Source of the DNA: SIG607 sp045648445
GTDB lineage: Bacteria > Bacillota > Clostridia > Oscillospirales > Acutalibacteraceae
Length of the DNA stretch: 64,000 nucleotides
Reading direction: 5' to 3'
NCBI GenBank assembly: GCA_045648445.1
Contig: JAZRNY010000012.1
Span: forward strand, 29,224-93,223
Positions 1 to 7,805 of this stretch are shown here, one piece after another; the first letter of the stretch is position 1, and each line of letters opens with the position of its first letter. A program made the translations under genes and the position numbers. Under the pieces are notes generated by a model that did no database searches, was not told where the DNA came from, and saw nothing but the letters and a program-made list of their open reading frames with translations.

Positions 1-36
1 AGGTTTGGTAGTAGCGCTGTTGTCCAAATAAATCAT
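1..36 (-). CDS. Cysteine desulfurase, N-terminal 12 codons (partial)
   Basis: The complement of the first 36 bases reads M-I-Y-L-D-N-S-A-T-T-K-P, the classic opening of NifS/IscS-type PLP-dependent cysteine desulfurases, which release sulfur from cysteine for Fe-S cluster and thiouridine synthesis. An AGGAAAG ribosome site lies just upstream, around positions 46-52. The rest of the gene lies outside the window, so the subtype (IscS, NifS or SufS) cannot be told. The gene is divergent from rplS. Confidence 0.8.
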   Translation of the reverse strand, partial: MIYLDNSATTKP

Positions 37-174
37 TTTTTCAAAACTTTCCTTTATACATAGGTACATATACCTCTATATTATATTATAAAATTTATAA
101 ATACGCAAGAATTTTTAAAAAATAGAGGCAAAAAAATTGGTTTTAAAAAAGTTTTTAAAAAAATAAAATTTTGC

Positions 175-203
175 TTGATTTTTTCTTATTTATGTAGTAT
201 AAT
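175..203 (+). promoter_or_regulatory. Promoter of rplS
   Basis: TTGATT at 175-180 and a perfect TATAAT at 198-203 are separated by 17 bp. This is a strong vegetative sigma-A type promoter placed about 130 bp ahead of rplS, leaving a long leader. Confidence 0.75.
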
Positions 204-208
204 ACTCT

Positions 209-322
209 AGCATTTGATTTCACCTACTCCTTTTAGGTGGGTTTGATGCCGAATAGTTCGACATTAAAGCGGATGGTCCTCTGTCGTTTAACGGGTATGA
301 ACATCTGGAAAAATTTAGGAGG
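209..322 (+). ncRNA. Candidate L19 ribosomal-protein leader RNA
   Basis: Between the promoter and rplS there is a leader of about 110 nt with self-complementary segments: CACCT pairs with AGGTG around 221-239, and a GTTCGAC segment and a GCGGAT/GTCCTCTG stretch follow. In Firmicutes rplS is known to carry an autoregulatory leader that binds L19. Position and size fit that family, but the consensus could not be tested here. Confidence 0.4.
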
Positions 323-331
323 AAAATTAAA

Positions 332-676
332 ATGGACGCTATTAAAAAGTTAACTGAAGAATGCTTAAAGGCTGAAGCACCGGTAGTAAATATCGGTAGC
401 ACCGTAAAGGTACACGTACGCATCAAGGAAGGCGACAGAGAAAGAATTCAGATTTTCGAAGGTACCGTAATTGCTAAAAACAACAGCGGTATTTCCGAAA
501 CATTCACCGTTCGCAGAGTTTCTTACGGTGTAGGTGTTGAACGTGTATTCCCCGTACATTCTCCCAACGTTGCAAAGGTTGAACTTGTGAGAAACGGCCG
601 CGTTCGCAGAGCAAAACTTTACTATCTCCGTGATAGAGTTGGTAAGGCTGCTAAGGTTAAAGAGTTAATCGGCTAA
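332..676 (+). CDS. rplS: 50S ribosomal protein L19
   Basis: This 114-residue protein is a full-length bacterial L19, a large-subunit protein at the 30S-50S interface. The conserved G-x-T-V-K-V-H-V-R segment, the F-E-G-T-V-I core, the T-F-T-V-R-R-V-S-Y-G-V-G-V-E-R signature and the R-R-A-K-L-Y-Y-L-R C-terminus are all visible. The start has an AGGAGGA site about 8 bases upstream. It has its own promoter and leader and is followed by a terminator, so expression is partly uncoupled from the downstream lepB-rbgA-rnhB-yraN genes, a common Firmicutes order. Confidence 0.98.
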   Translation: MDAIKKLTEECLKAEAPVVNIGSTVKVHVRIKEGDRERIQIFEGTVIAKNNSGISETFTVRRVSYGVGVERVFPVHSPNVAKVELVRNGRVRRAKLYYLRDRVGKAAKVKELIG

Positions 677-683
677 GAAAAAA

Positions 684-718
684 GGGAAGGAGGCAACCTT
701 AAGTTGTCTCCTTTTTTC
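684..718 (+). terminator. Terminator after rplS
   Basis: A GGAGGCAAC / GTTGTCTCC stem (one G-T pair) with a short CTTAA loop is followed by TTTTTT. It sits 8 bases past the rplS stop and probably reduces read-through into lepB. Confidence 0.75.
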
Positions 719-740
719 GTTACTTGGAGGAAAAACTGTT

Positions 741-1328
741 ATGGAAAATGAAAACCAAAAACAGAAAGAACCCATTTCTATTACTAAAGAGATTTTTGAG
801 TGGCTTGAAGTAGTGGTAAGCGCTATGCTTGCTGTTGTTATAATTTTTACTTTTGTGTTTAGGGTTGCAACAATAGTGGGCGGTTCAATGAAGGATACTT
901 TATATAATGGTGAAAAAGTTATAATCACCGACTGGTTTTATACTCCTAAAGTTGGTGATATTGTAGTTGTTTCGCGTAATGCCAGTAACGGATATTATGC
1001 CGACGAAGGCGAAGGTCCTATTATAAAGCGTATTATTGCTACCGAAGGTCAAACGGTAGATATTGATTTTAACAGTGGTATTGTTTACGTAGACGGTGTT
1101 GCCCTTGATGAACCGTACACAAGAACACCTACTAACCTTAAATACGACATTAAGTTTCCTGTACGAGTTCCCGATAATCACGTCTTTTGCTTAGGGGATA
1201 ACCGAAACGAATCTCTTGACAGCAGAAGTTCAAGAATTGGTAACGAAGGTATGATTGATGAACGCTATATTTTAGGTAAGGCTGTTTTCAGAGTGTTCCC
1301 CTTTGATAGATTTGGAGTGGTTAAGTAA
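741..1328 (+). CDS. lepB: Signal peptidase I
   Basis: This 195-residue membrane protease cleaves signal peptides from exported proteins. A hydrophobic membrane anchor lies at about residues 24-42. The catalytic serine is S49 in the G-G-S-M box and the general-base lysine is K96 in P-I-I-K-R-I-I-A. The conserved L-G-D-N-R-N-x-S-x-D-S-R box follows near residue 150. The serine box reads S-M-K-D-T-L where S-M-x-P-T-L is usual. A GGAGG site precedes the ATG. The stop overlaps the rbgA start by one base, so the two are translationally coupled. Confidence 0.96.
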   Translation: MENENQKQKEPISITKEIFEWLEVVVSAMLAVVIIFTFVFRVATIVGGSMKDTLYNGEKVIITDWFYTPKVGDIVVVSRNASNGYYADEGEGPIIKRIIATEGQTVDIDFNSGIVYVDGVALDEPYTRTPTNLKYDIKFPVRVPDNHVFCLGDNRNESLDSRSSRIGNEGMIDERYILGKAVFRVFPFDRFGVVK

Positions 1329-2194
1329 TGAGCGAAGCACAGTATATACAATGGTTTCCCGGTCATATGACCAAAACCCGCAGACAAATGGAAAAGGAAC
1401 TTTCATTAGTTGATGCGGTTGCCGAAATTGTTGATGCTCGTATTCCGGCTTCAAGTCGTAATCCCGATATCCCAAAACTTCTTGGAAAAAAGCCTATGCT
1501 GGTTATTTTAAATAAATGCGATATGGCTGATGACGAGGTTACAAACGGATGGATTAAATGGTTTGAAAAGCAAAATATAAGAGCGATTGCCGTCGATTGC
1601 AGAACTGGTAAAGGCATTGATAAATTTGTTCCTACGGTAAAGGATATGCTTTCCGAAAAACTTAAATCAAACGCCGAAAAAGGTATGGCAGGAAAACCTT
1701 TAAGACTTATGGTTGTAGGTATTCCTAACGTTGGAAAATCAACCTTTATAAACCGTATGGCAGGTGTAAACAAAGCAAAGGCGGAAAATCGTCCGGGTGT
1801 TACGCGTGGTAATCAATGGTTTACGGTTGATAAACAACTTGAACTGCTTGACACTCCCGGTGTTTTATGGCCTAAGTTTGAAGATATGAGTATCGGTGAG
1901 CGTCTTGCTTTTACGGGCGCTGTTAAAGATAACGTAGTGGATATTGAACTTTTAGGAATGAGACTTGTTGAAATTTTAGCATCTTCTTATCCCGAACTTC
2001 TTAAAAATCGTTATCAAAATATTGATTTGACACTTGACTCTTATGATTTGCTGGGAGAAATTGCCAAAAAGCGCGGTATGGTTGTTCGTGGCGGTGAGGG
2101 CGATACTCTAAGGGCGGCAACAACGCTTTTACAGGAATTCAGAAATGCAAAAATAGGAAAAATTTCGCTTGAAAGGGTAAAGGAAAATGCCTGA
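1328..2194 (+). CDS. rbgA: Ribosome biogenesis GTPase RbgA (YlqF)
   Basis: This 288-residue protein is a circularly permuted GTPase needed for late assembly of the 50S subunit. The order of motifs shows the permutation: N-K-C-D (G4) near residue 62 comes before the P-loop G-I-P-N-V-G-K-S-T near 131-139 and D-T-P-G (G3) near 175. The N-terminal I-Q-W-F-P-G-H-M-T-K motif is diagnostic of YlqF/RbgA. It overlaps lepB by one base and rnhB by eight. The rplS-lepB-rbgA-rnhB neighbourhood is conserved in Firmicutes. Confidence 0.97.
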   Translation: MSEAQYIQWFPGHMTKTRRQMEKELSLVDAVAEIVDARIPASSRNPDIPKLLGKKPMLVILNKCDMADDEVTNGWIKWFEKQNIRAIAVDCRTGKGIDKFVPTVKDMLSEKLKSNAEKGMAGKPLRLMVVGIPNVGKSTFINRMAGVNKAKAENRPGVTRGNQWFTVDKQLELLDTPGVLWPKFEDMSIGERLAFTGAVKDNVVDIELLGMRLVEILASSYPELLKNRYQNIDLTLDSYDLLGEIAKKRGMVVRGGEGDTLRAATTLLQEFRNAKIGKISLERVKENA

Positions 2195-2786
2195 TTACAG
2201 TTTTGAAAATTCCGCTGTTTTAAAGGGTTATAAATATGTATGCGGTGTGGATGAAGCGGGTCGCGGACCTTTGGCAGGTCCCGTGTGCGCTGCTGCCGTT
2301 ATATTGCCTGAAGGAACGGTTATTGAAGGTCTTGACGACTCTAAAAAATTAAGCGAAAAAAAGAGAGAACTGCTTTTTGATGTTATAAAAAGCAAGGCTA
2401 TTGCATACGGTATTGCCTTTTCTAGCGTAGAAGAAATTGAAGAATTTAATATTTTAGGCGCTACTTACATCGCTATGACACGCGCCGTAGAACAACTGAA
2501 AATAAAAGCAGATTATGCCCTTATTGACGGTAACCGTTTTCCACCTCAACTTGAAATTAAAGGCGAGTGTGTGGTTAAGGGCGATTCAAAAAGTATGTCT
2601 ATTGCCGCAGCAAGTATTCTTGCAAAGGTAACAAGAGACAGACTTTTGCTTGAGTATGCCGAAAAGTATCCGCAGTACGGTTTTGAAAAACATAAGGGAT
2701 ATGGTACAAAAGCCCATATTGACGCAATTAAAGAATTTGGTGTAACAAATATTCACCGTCCGTCTTTTCTTAAAAAACTGTTATGA
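2187..2786 (+). CDS. rnhB: Ribonuclease HII
   Basis: This 199-residue enzyme cuts RNA in RNA-DNA hybrids and single ribonucleotides in DNA. The motif C-G-V-D-E-A-G-R-G-P-L-A-G-P-V near residue 20 supplies the first catalytic Asp and Glu. A second Asp is in A-L-I-D-G-N near 112, and K-G-D-S-K-S with S-I-A-A-A-S-I-L-A-K-V-T-R-D supplies the last acidic residue. Length is typical. It overlaps both neighbours by a few bases, which supports one operon. Confidence 0.97.
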   Translation: MPDYSFENSAVLKGYKYVCGVDEAGRGPLAGPVCAAAVILPEGTVIEGLDDSKKLSEKKRELLFDVIKSKAIAYGIAFSSVEEIEEFNILGATYIAMTRAVEQLKIKADYALIDGNRFPPQLEIKGECVVKGDSKSMSIAAASILAKVTRDRLLLEYAEKYPQYGFEKHKGYGTKAHIDAIKEFGVTNIHRPSFLKKLL

Positions 2787-3148
2787 GAGATATTTATTAT
2801 CTGGGTCGAAAAGGTGAAGATATCACTGTAGATTTTCTTAAAAAACACGGTTTTTTTATATTCAAAAGGAATTATCAATGCCGTTTTGGAGAAATTGATA
2901 TTATAGCCGAAAAAGACGATTTACTTTTGTTTGTTGAAGTTAAAACTAGATTTGAGGATTTTTTGGTGTCTCCTGAAGAAGCTGTTGATAAATTCAAACA
3001 AAAAAGAATAAAGCATACTGCAAGAGATTTTATCTCAAAACTTCAACGTGATTACAAATATAGATTTGACGTATCTGCAATTACTGTACGGGTTGAAAAC
3101 TCGGAATATAAATTTTCTTTGAATTATATTAAAAATGCATTCGAATAA
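2783..3148 (+). CDS. yraN: YraN family (UPF0102) endonuclease-like protein
   Basis: This 121-residue protein matches the UPF0102/YraN family, a restriction-endonuclease-like fold. Visible hallmarks are the early G-R-K-G-E-D, the R-N-Y-Q-C-R-F-G-E-I-D-I-I segment and L-F-V-E-V-K-T-R, which together form the E-x-D-x-E-V-K metal site. Its biological role is poorly known. It overlaps rnhB by four bases, the usual arrangement, and ends the rplS-region operon before a strong hairpin. Confidence 0.92.
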   Translation: MRDIYYLGRKGEDITVDFLKKHGFFIFKRNYQCRFGEIDIIAEKDDLLLFVEVKTRFEDFLVSPEEAVDKFKQKRIKHTARDFISKLQRDYKYRFDVSAITVRVENSEYKFSLNYIKNAFE

Positions 3149-3151
3149 CCG

Positions 3152-3176
3152 AAAAGCACCCTTTCGGGTGCTTTTG
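3152..3176. terminator. Bidirectional terminator between yraN and the DUF1540 gene
   Basis: AAAAGCACCC-TTTC-GGGTGCTTTT is a perfect 10-bp stem with A and T tracts on both sides. It can serve yraN on the plus strand and the convergent small gene on the minus strand. Confidence 0.85.
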
Positions 3177-3181
3177 GTAAT

Positions 3182-3352
3182 TTAATTCTTTGCTTTAAAG
3201 GTGGTACAAGCAGTTTCGTTACATTCGCAAGCGCTTTTGTAGCCTACCTGAATAGCACCGGCACAGCAACGGTCGTCTGCTGTATGGTGGATGCACTGTT
3301 TTGCATCGCAAAGAATTCCTGCAATAGGTTTTTCACAAGAGTTGTTTTCCAT
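3182..3352 (-). CDS. DUF1540 domain mini-protein
   Basis: This 56-residue ORF on the complement has nine cysteines. The arrangement I-L-C-x4-C, then C-C-A-G-A-I-Q-V after eight residues, and C-E-C near the end is the DUF1540 signature, a small cysteine-rich domain common in Clostridia. Function is unknown and metal binding is plausible. An AAAGGAAA ribosome site lies about 10 bases ahead of the ATG at 3352. It is convergent with yraN and divergent from the phosphoesterase. Confidence 0.85.
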   Translation of the reverse strand: MENNSCEKPIAGILCDAKQCIHHTADDRCCAGAIQVGYKSACECNETACTTFKAKN

Positions 3353-3440
3353 AGTTATCTATTTCCTTTCAGACCTCTACCGGTCAATATTATTATTGTC
3401 CGAAATGGCTGTATTATTTAATGAAAAAGGAGGGAATTTT

Positions 3441-4118
3441 TTGAAAATTTTCGGTATTTCCGATTTGCATTTGTCTTTTGGCAGTGATAAGCCAATGGAT
3501 ATTTTTTACGGTTGGGATAATCATACCGACAGAATAAAAGCAAATTGGTCGCGTCTTGTTACTAATGATGATATAGTTGTTTTGCCCGGCGATTTTTCTT
3601 GGGCGCTTAAAATAGAAGAAGCATTACCGGATTTTCGGTTTATCGATTCTCTCCCCGGTAAAAAAATTCTTTTAAAAGGTAACCATGATTTGTGGTGGTC
3701 AACCGCAAAAAAAATTCACGCTTTTTTTGAAAAAGAAAATATTAAAACAATTGAAATTGTTTTTAATAACTGTTATGAAATAAACGGTTACGGAATTTGC
3801 GGCAGCCGTGGTTGGTTTCCCGAAAAAGAAAGCGATAAAGCAATTGTAAACCGAGAGGCGGGAAGACTTAAAACTTCTATTCAATCAGCACTTGATAAGG
3901 GACTTGAACCCATTGTGTTTATGCATTATCCGCCCGTACTTAACGGGGAAGCAATAGAACCTATATTCAGCGTGTTAAAGGAGTTTTCGGTTAATACCGT
4001 TTATCACGGTCATATACACGGTTCGGGACTTAATAATTGTCCTAAAGAACACGAAAATATAACCTTTAAACTTATTTCCTGTGACTGTATAGACTTTACT
4101 CCTTATTATATAAAATAA
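3441..4118 (+). CDS. Metallophosphoesterase (calcineurin-like)
   Basis: This 225-residue protein is read from a TTG start preceded by AAGGAGGG at 3427-3434. A longer frame upstream crosses the DUF1540 gene and is not credible. Metal-binding motifs of the calcineurin-like family are in order: G-I-S-D-L-H near the start, L-P-G-D-F-S-W, K-G-N-H-D-L-W-W, M-H-Y-P-P and Y-H-G-H-I-H-G. It is probably a cytoplasmic phosphohydrolase. The substrate cannot be inferred. Confidence 0.88.
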   Translation: MKIFGISDLHLSFGSDKPMDIFYGWDNHTDRIKANWSRLVTNDDIVVLPGDFSWALKIEEALPDFRFIDSLPGKKILLKGNHDLWWSTAKKIHAFFEKENIKTIEIVFNNCYEINGYGICGSRGWFPEKESDKAIVNREAGRLKTSIQSALDKGLEPIVFMHYPPVLNGEAIEPIFSVLKEFSVNTVYHGHIHGSGLNNCPKEHENITFKLISCDCIDFTPYYIK

Positions 4119-4166
4119 ATTATTTTAAAAAAATTCCAAATTATTGTAGAAATTTTTGAAAATATG

Positions 4167-4175
4167 TGATATAGT
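4167..4175 (+). promoter_or_regulatory. Extended -10 promoter of tig-clpP-clpX
   Basis: TGATATAGT at 4167-4175 reads as an extended -10 element (TG-n-TATAGT) about 30 bp ahead of the trigger factor start. No convincing -35 is seen. Confidence 0.45.
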
Positions 4176-4206
4176 ATATGTTGATAAATTTTGCGGAGGT
4201 ATTTCC

Positions 4207-5760
4207 ATGAGTTTAAAAAATGCAAAAAAAGTTGATACTAACCGTTATGAACTTGAGGTAGTTATCGACGGAGAAACTTTCAGAAAGGCTCTTGCTGACG
4301 TAATGCGTCGTGAGAGTAAAAAAATCACCGTTCCCGGTTTCCGTAAGGGCAAAGCACCCGTAAGTTTCATTGAAAAATATTACGGCGCTGAAGCATTCTT
4401 CCAGGATACTTTGGACAGCCTTTATGGTGCAGCACTTGAGGAGGCTGCAGTTGAGGCAGGTGTAGAAATTGTTGACGATAAGATGGACTTCGACCTTGTT
4501 TCTATAAGCAAGGAAGATGGCGTTGACTTTAAAGTAACCCTTACTGTTGTTCCCGAAATTGAAATCGGAGAATACAAGGGTCTTAAAGAAGAACGTCTTA
4601 AAGTTAGCGTTGATGATGCTGAAATCGAAGAATCTGTTAAGGCTATGGCTGACAGAAACGCAAGAGTTGTTGCTGTTGAAGACAGAGCGGCTGCTATGGA
4701 TGACATTACCGTTATTGATTTTGACGGTTACGTTGACGGCGTTGCTTTCGAAGGCGGCAAGGGTGAGGCTTATACCCTTACTTTAGGTTCCGGTCAGTTT
4801 ATCCCCGGTTTTGAAGAACAAATTGTGGGCAAGAATATCGGCGAAGAATTCGACGTTAACGTTACTTTCCCCACCGAATATCATGCTGCTGACCTTGCAG
4901 GTAAAGAGGCTGTATTCAAGGTTAAACTTCACGAAATCAAAAAACGTGAACTTCCTGAAATTGATGATGAATTTGCTAAAGACGTAAGCGACTTTGATAC
5001 TCTTGCAGACTTAAAGGCTGACCTTAAAGCAAAGGCTCTTGAAAGAAAGCAAAAGGCTGCTGAAGACGAAACCGAAACCAGACTTCTTGATCAAATTATT
5101 GACTCTATCAAGGGCGAAATTCCTGAAGCAATGTATAATAACAGAGTTCAGCAGAATCTTCGTGACCTCGACTATCGTTTACAGTCTCAGGGTATGAGCC
5201 TTGAAAACTATATTAAGTATACAGGTGCTACCATCGAAGAAATTTCTAAGACATATCGTCCTCAGGCTGAAAAACAGGTTAAGATGCGTCTTGCTCTTGA
5301 AAAAATCGTTAAACTTGAAAACATCGTTGTTGCTGACGAAGACGTTGACAAGAAGTACGATGAAATGGCAGAAATGTACTCTATTCCTGCTGAACAGGTT
5401 AAGGCTGCTGTTCCTGCTGAAGAACTCAAAAAGGATATCGCTGTAGAAAAGGCACTTGACCTTGTAAAGACAAGCGCTGTTATCACCGACGTTGACGCTA
5501 TCAGCGAAAAGGCTCCTAAGAAACCTGCTGCTAAAAAGTCTACTTCTACTGCTAAAAAGGCAGAAGGTGCCGCAGAAAAGAAACCTGCAGCAAAGAAGAC
5601 TACTTCTACAACCAAGAAGGCTGAAGGCGAAACCGCTAAGAAGCCTGCTGCTAAGAAGACCACTTCTACTACTAAAAAGGCAGAAGGCGATGCTGAGAAG
5701 AAACCTGCAGCAAAGAAGACTACAACAACCAAGAAGGCTGCTCCTAAAACAGAAGAATAA
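4207..5760 (+). CDS. tig: Trigger factor with lysine-rich repeat tail
   Basis: This 517-residue ribosome-associated chaperone and prolyl isomerase is read from the ATG with GCGGAGG upstream. The ribosome-docking motif G-F-R-K-G-K-A-P lies near residue 42. The FKBP domain (I-D-F-D-G-Y-V-D-G ... G-S-G-Q-F-I-P-G-F-E) covers about 160-245, followed by the helical chaperone arms to about residue 435. Family members usually stop near 430-450. Here about 80 extra residues form four 20-residue Lys/Ala/Thr-rich repeats. tig-clpP-clpX is a classic proteostasis operon. Confidence 0.96.
   Translation: MSLKNAKKVDTNRYELEVVIDGETFRKALADVMRRESKKITVPGFRKGKAPVSFIEKYYGAEAFFQDTLDSLYGAALEEAAVEAGVEIVDDKMDFDLVSISKEDGVDFKVTLTVVPEIEIGEYKGLKEERLKVSVDDAEIEESVKAMADRNARVVAVEDRAAAMDDITVIDFDGYVDGVAFEGGKGEAYTLTLGSGQFIPGFEEQIVGKNIGEEFDVNVTFPTEYHAADLAGKEAVFKVKLHEIKKRELPEIDDEFAKDVSDFDTLADLKADLKAKALERKQKAAEDETETRLLDQIIDSIKGEIPEAMYNNRVQQNLRDLDYRLQSQGMSLENYIKYTGATIEEISKTYRPQAEKQVKMRLALEKIVKLENIVVADEDVDKKYDEMAEMYSIPAEQVKAAVPAEELKKDIAVEKALDLVKTSAVITDVDAISEKAPKKPAAKKSTSTAKKAEGAAEKKPAAKKTTSTTKKAEGETAKKPAAKKTTSTTKKAEGDAEKKPAAKKTTTTKKAAPKTEE
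5518..5757 (+). repeat. Four 60-bp in-frame repeats in the 3' end of tig
   Basis: The last 240 coding bases hold four tandem 60-bp units, each encoding K-K-P-A-A-K-K-T-T-S-T-T-K-K-A-E-G plus three variable residues. Synonymous codons differ between units, so the repeat is held at protein level. The composition resembles histone H1-like bacterial tails. Confidence 0.9.
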
Positions 5761-5814
5761 TCTGATTATAAAAAGCAGTTTTTGTGCATAATCATTTATA
5801 ATGGAGGTATTGTT

Positions 5815-6405
5815 ATGGATATGAATTTGGTTCCTATGGTCGTTGAACAAACCAGCCGCGGAGAACGTTCTTATGATATTTTTTCCCGTCTTTTAAACGA
5901 TCGTATAATTATGCTTAACGGACAGGTTGACGATGCTTCCGCCAGCCTGATAGTCGCTCAAATGCTTTATCTTGAGGGACAGGATCCTGATAAAGATATA
6001 AGTTTTTATATCAACAGTCCCGGAGGAAGCGTATCTGCAGGTATGGCGATCTATGATACTATGCAATACATTAAATGTGATGTTTCTACCATTTGTATCG
6101 GTATGGCAGCAAGTATGGGTGCATTCTTGCTTTCAAGTGGTGCAAAGGGCAAACGTTACGCTCTACCAAATGCTGAAGTTATGATTCATCAGCCCTTAGG
6201 TGGCGCTCAGGGACAGGCAAGTGACATTCTTATTTCTGCACGTCACATTGAACGTACCAGAGAAAATCTTAATAAAATCTTATCAGAAAATACCGGCAAA
6301 GCCATTGAACAGATTGCTGTTGATACCGATAGAGATAATTGGCTTACTGCAAATGAAGCTCAGGAATACGGTATTGTAGATAAGGTTATTGCTAAGAGAG
6401 GGTAA
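5815..6405 (+). CDS. clpP: ATP-dependent Clp protease proteolytic subunit
   Basis: This 196-residue serine protease forms the proteolytic barrel that works with ClpX. The start chosen has GGAGG at 5803-5807, 7 bases upstream; a longer in-frame TTG/ATG start would bury this site. Catalytic S100 is in G-M-A-A-S-M-G-A and H125 in M-I-H-Q-P-L-G-G, with the Asp in the D-T-D-R-D-N segment. The N-terminal V-V-E-Q-T-S-R-G-E-R-S-Y-D-I-F-S-R-L-L is canonical. It lies three bases ahead of clpX. Confidence 0.98.
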   Translation: MDMNLVPMVVEQTSRGERSYDIFSRLLNDRIIMLNGQVDDASASLIVAQMLYLEGQDPDKDISFYINSPGGSVSAGMAIYDTMQYIKCDVSTICIGMAASMGAFLLSSGAKGKRYALPNAEVMIHQPLGGAQGQASDILISARHIERTRENLNKILSENTGKAIEQIAVDTDRDNWLTANEAQEYGIVDKVIAKRG

Positions 6406-6408
6406 CTA

Positions 6409-7659
6409 ATGCCTACTAAAGATTCAAACAAACAGGTTCGGTGCTCATTCTGCGGTAAAACGCAGGATGAGGTCGGCAGAATTATCGAGGGCCCCGGAGT
6501 ATATATCTGTGATGCTTGTATTAATTTCTGTAATACCCTTTTGTACGGTGAAGATGCCGAAGAGGTTAAACCTCGTCGTAAATCACAGAAAAACGAGCAA
6601 AAAGAATTTGTGCTTCCAAAACCTCGAGAAATAAAAGAAAAACTTGACGAATACGTTATTGGTCAGGATGAAGCAAAAATCACTCTTTCTGTTGCAGTTT
6701 ATAACCATTATAAACGTATTTTTAAGCAAAGTGACGAAAGTGTAGAACTTGCTAAAAGCAACGTTTTGCTTTTAGGCCCTACAGGTGTTGGTAAAACATT
6801 ACTTGCTCAAACCCTTTCCAAAATTCTTCAGGTTCCGATTGCTATTACCGACGCTACCACTTTAACCGAAGCAGGTTATGTGGGTGAGGACGTAGAAAAC
6901 ATTCTTCTTCGTCTGATTCAAGCGGCTGATTATGATATCACTAAGGCTGAACGCGGTATTATTTATATTGATGAAATAGATAAAATTGCAAGAAAAAGTG
7001 AAAACACTTCTATTACCCGTGACGTTAGCGGTGAGGGTGTTCAGCAAGCCCTTCTTAAAATTTTAGAAGGTACTGTGGCTAACGTTCCGCCACAGGGTGG
7101 AAGAAAACATCCACAGCAAGAGTTTATACAAATAAACACAACCAACATTTTGTTTATTTGTTCAGGTGCATTTGACGGTATTGATAAAATCATTGAACGT
7201 AGAATAGGCGGTTCAAGCCTTGGTTTTGGCGCAGACGTTAAATCTCCTAAAAGTAAAGAGGCTATTGCGGCTGCCGAAAATGCAACCCATCAAGACCTTG
7301 TTAAGTTTGGTCTTATTCCCGAACTTGTAGGTCGACTTCCCGTTGTTACAGGTCTTAAGGGTATGGATAAAGAAACTCTTATACGTATTATGACCGAGCC
7401 TAAAAACTCTATCGTTAAACAGTATCAAGCGTTATTCAGTATAGACGGCGTCGAACTTATTTTTGAAAAAGAGGCTCTTGAACGCATTGCAGAACTTACC
7501 ATTGAACGTAAAACCGGTGCAAGAGGTCTTCGTTCCATTATCGAAGCCACCCTTCAGCCTATTATGTTTAATACACCCTCTGAAAGCAATATAAAAACCG
7601 TAATCGTTACCAAAGATACGGTTGACGGGGCTGAAGCCAAAATAGAATATAAAGAATAA
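6409..7659 (+). CDS. clpX: ATP-dependent Clp protease ATP-binding subunit ClpX
   Basis: This 416-residue AAA+ unfoldase feeds substrates into ClpP. An N-terminal zinc-binding domain has C-S-F-C-G-K and C-D-A-C-I-N-F-C. Walker A is L-G-P-T-G-V-G-K-T near residue 123, Walker B is I-I-Y-I-D-E-I-D-K near 185, and the G-G-R-K-H-P pore-2 region is present. The ClpP-docking loop I-G-F type reads L-G-F-G-A near 275. It starts three bases after the clpP stop and ends in a strong terminator. Confidence 0.98.
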   Translation: MPTKDSNKQVRCSFCGKTQDEVGRIIEGPGVYICDACINFCNTLLYGEDAEEVKPRRKSQKNEQKEFVLPKPREIKEKLDEYVIGQDEAKITLSVAVYNHYKRIFKQSDESVELAKSNVLLLGPTGVGKTLLAQTLSKILQVPIAITDATTLTEAGYVGEDVENILLRLIQAADYDITKAERGIIYIDEIDKIARKSENTSITRDVSGEGVQQALLKILEGTVANVPPQGGRKHPQQEFIQINTTNILFICSGAFDGIDKIIERRIGGSSLGFGADVKSPKSKEAIAAAENATHQDLVKFGLIPELVGRLPVVTGLKGMDKETLIRIMTEPKNSIVKQYQALFSIDGVELIFEKEALERIAELTIERKTGARGLRSIIEATLQPIMFNTPSESNIKTVIVTKDTVDGAEAKIEYKE

Positions 7660-7660
7660 T

Positions 7661-7690
7661 AAAAATCACCGATTTAATCGGTGATTTTTA
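7661..7690 (+). terminator. Terminator after clpX
   Basis: AAAAATCACCGATT/AATCGGTGATTTTT is an almost perfect palindrome with a T-rich tail, located directly after the clpX stop. Confidence 0.9.
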
Positions 7691-7735
7691 ATTTTTATAC
7701 AATAATTTTTTATGAAAAAAATTTTCATTTTAATA

Positions 7736-7764
7736 TTGAAATTATATGTTTTAAAGGTTATAAT
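7736..7764 (+). promoter_or_regulatory. Promoter of the GH2 gene
   Basis: TTGAAA at 7736-7741 and TATAAT at 7759-7764 are separated by 17 bp, about 42 bp before the start codon. Confidence 0.75.
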
Positions 7765-7805
7765 GATTGTAGTTTTTTAAAAACGCTCTGGCGGAGGTAT
7801 TATAA

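Noticed and set aside
3291..3440. N-terminal extension of the metallophosphoesterase frame
   Set aside because: It runs through the opposite-strand DUF1540 gene and has no ribosome site, while TTG 3441 has AAGGAGGG and begins directly with the conserved fold.
5179..5850. 223-codon open frame on the complement of tig
   Set aside because: It is a mirror of the repetitive Lys/Ala-rich 3' end of tig, rich in Ser, Leu, Cys and Phe, without a ribosome site. It does not look like a protein.
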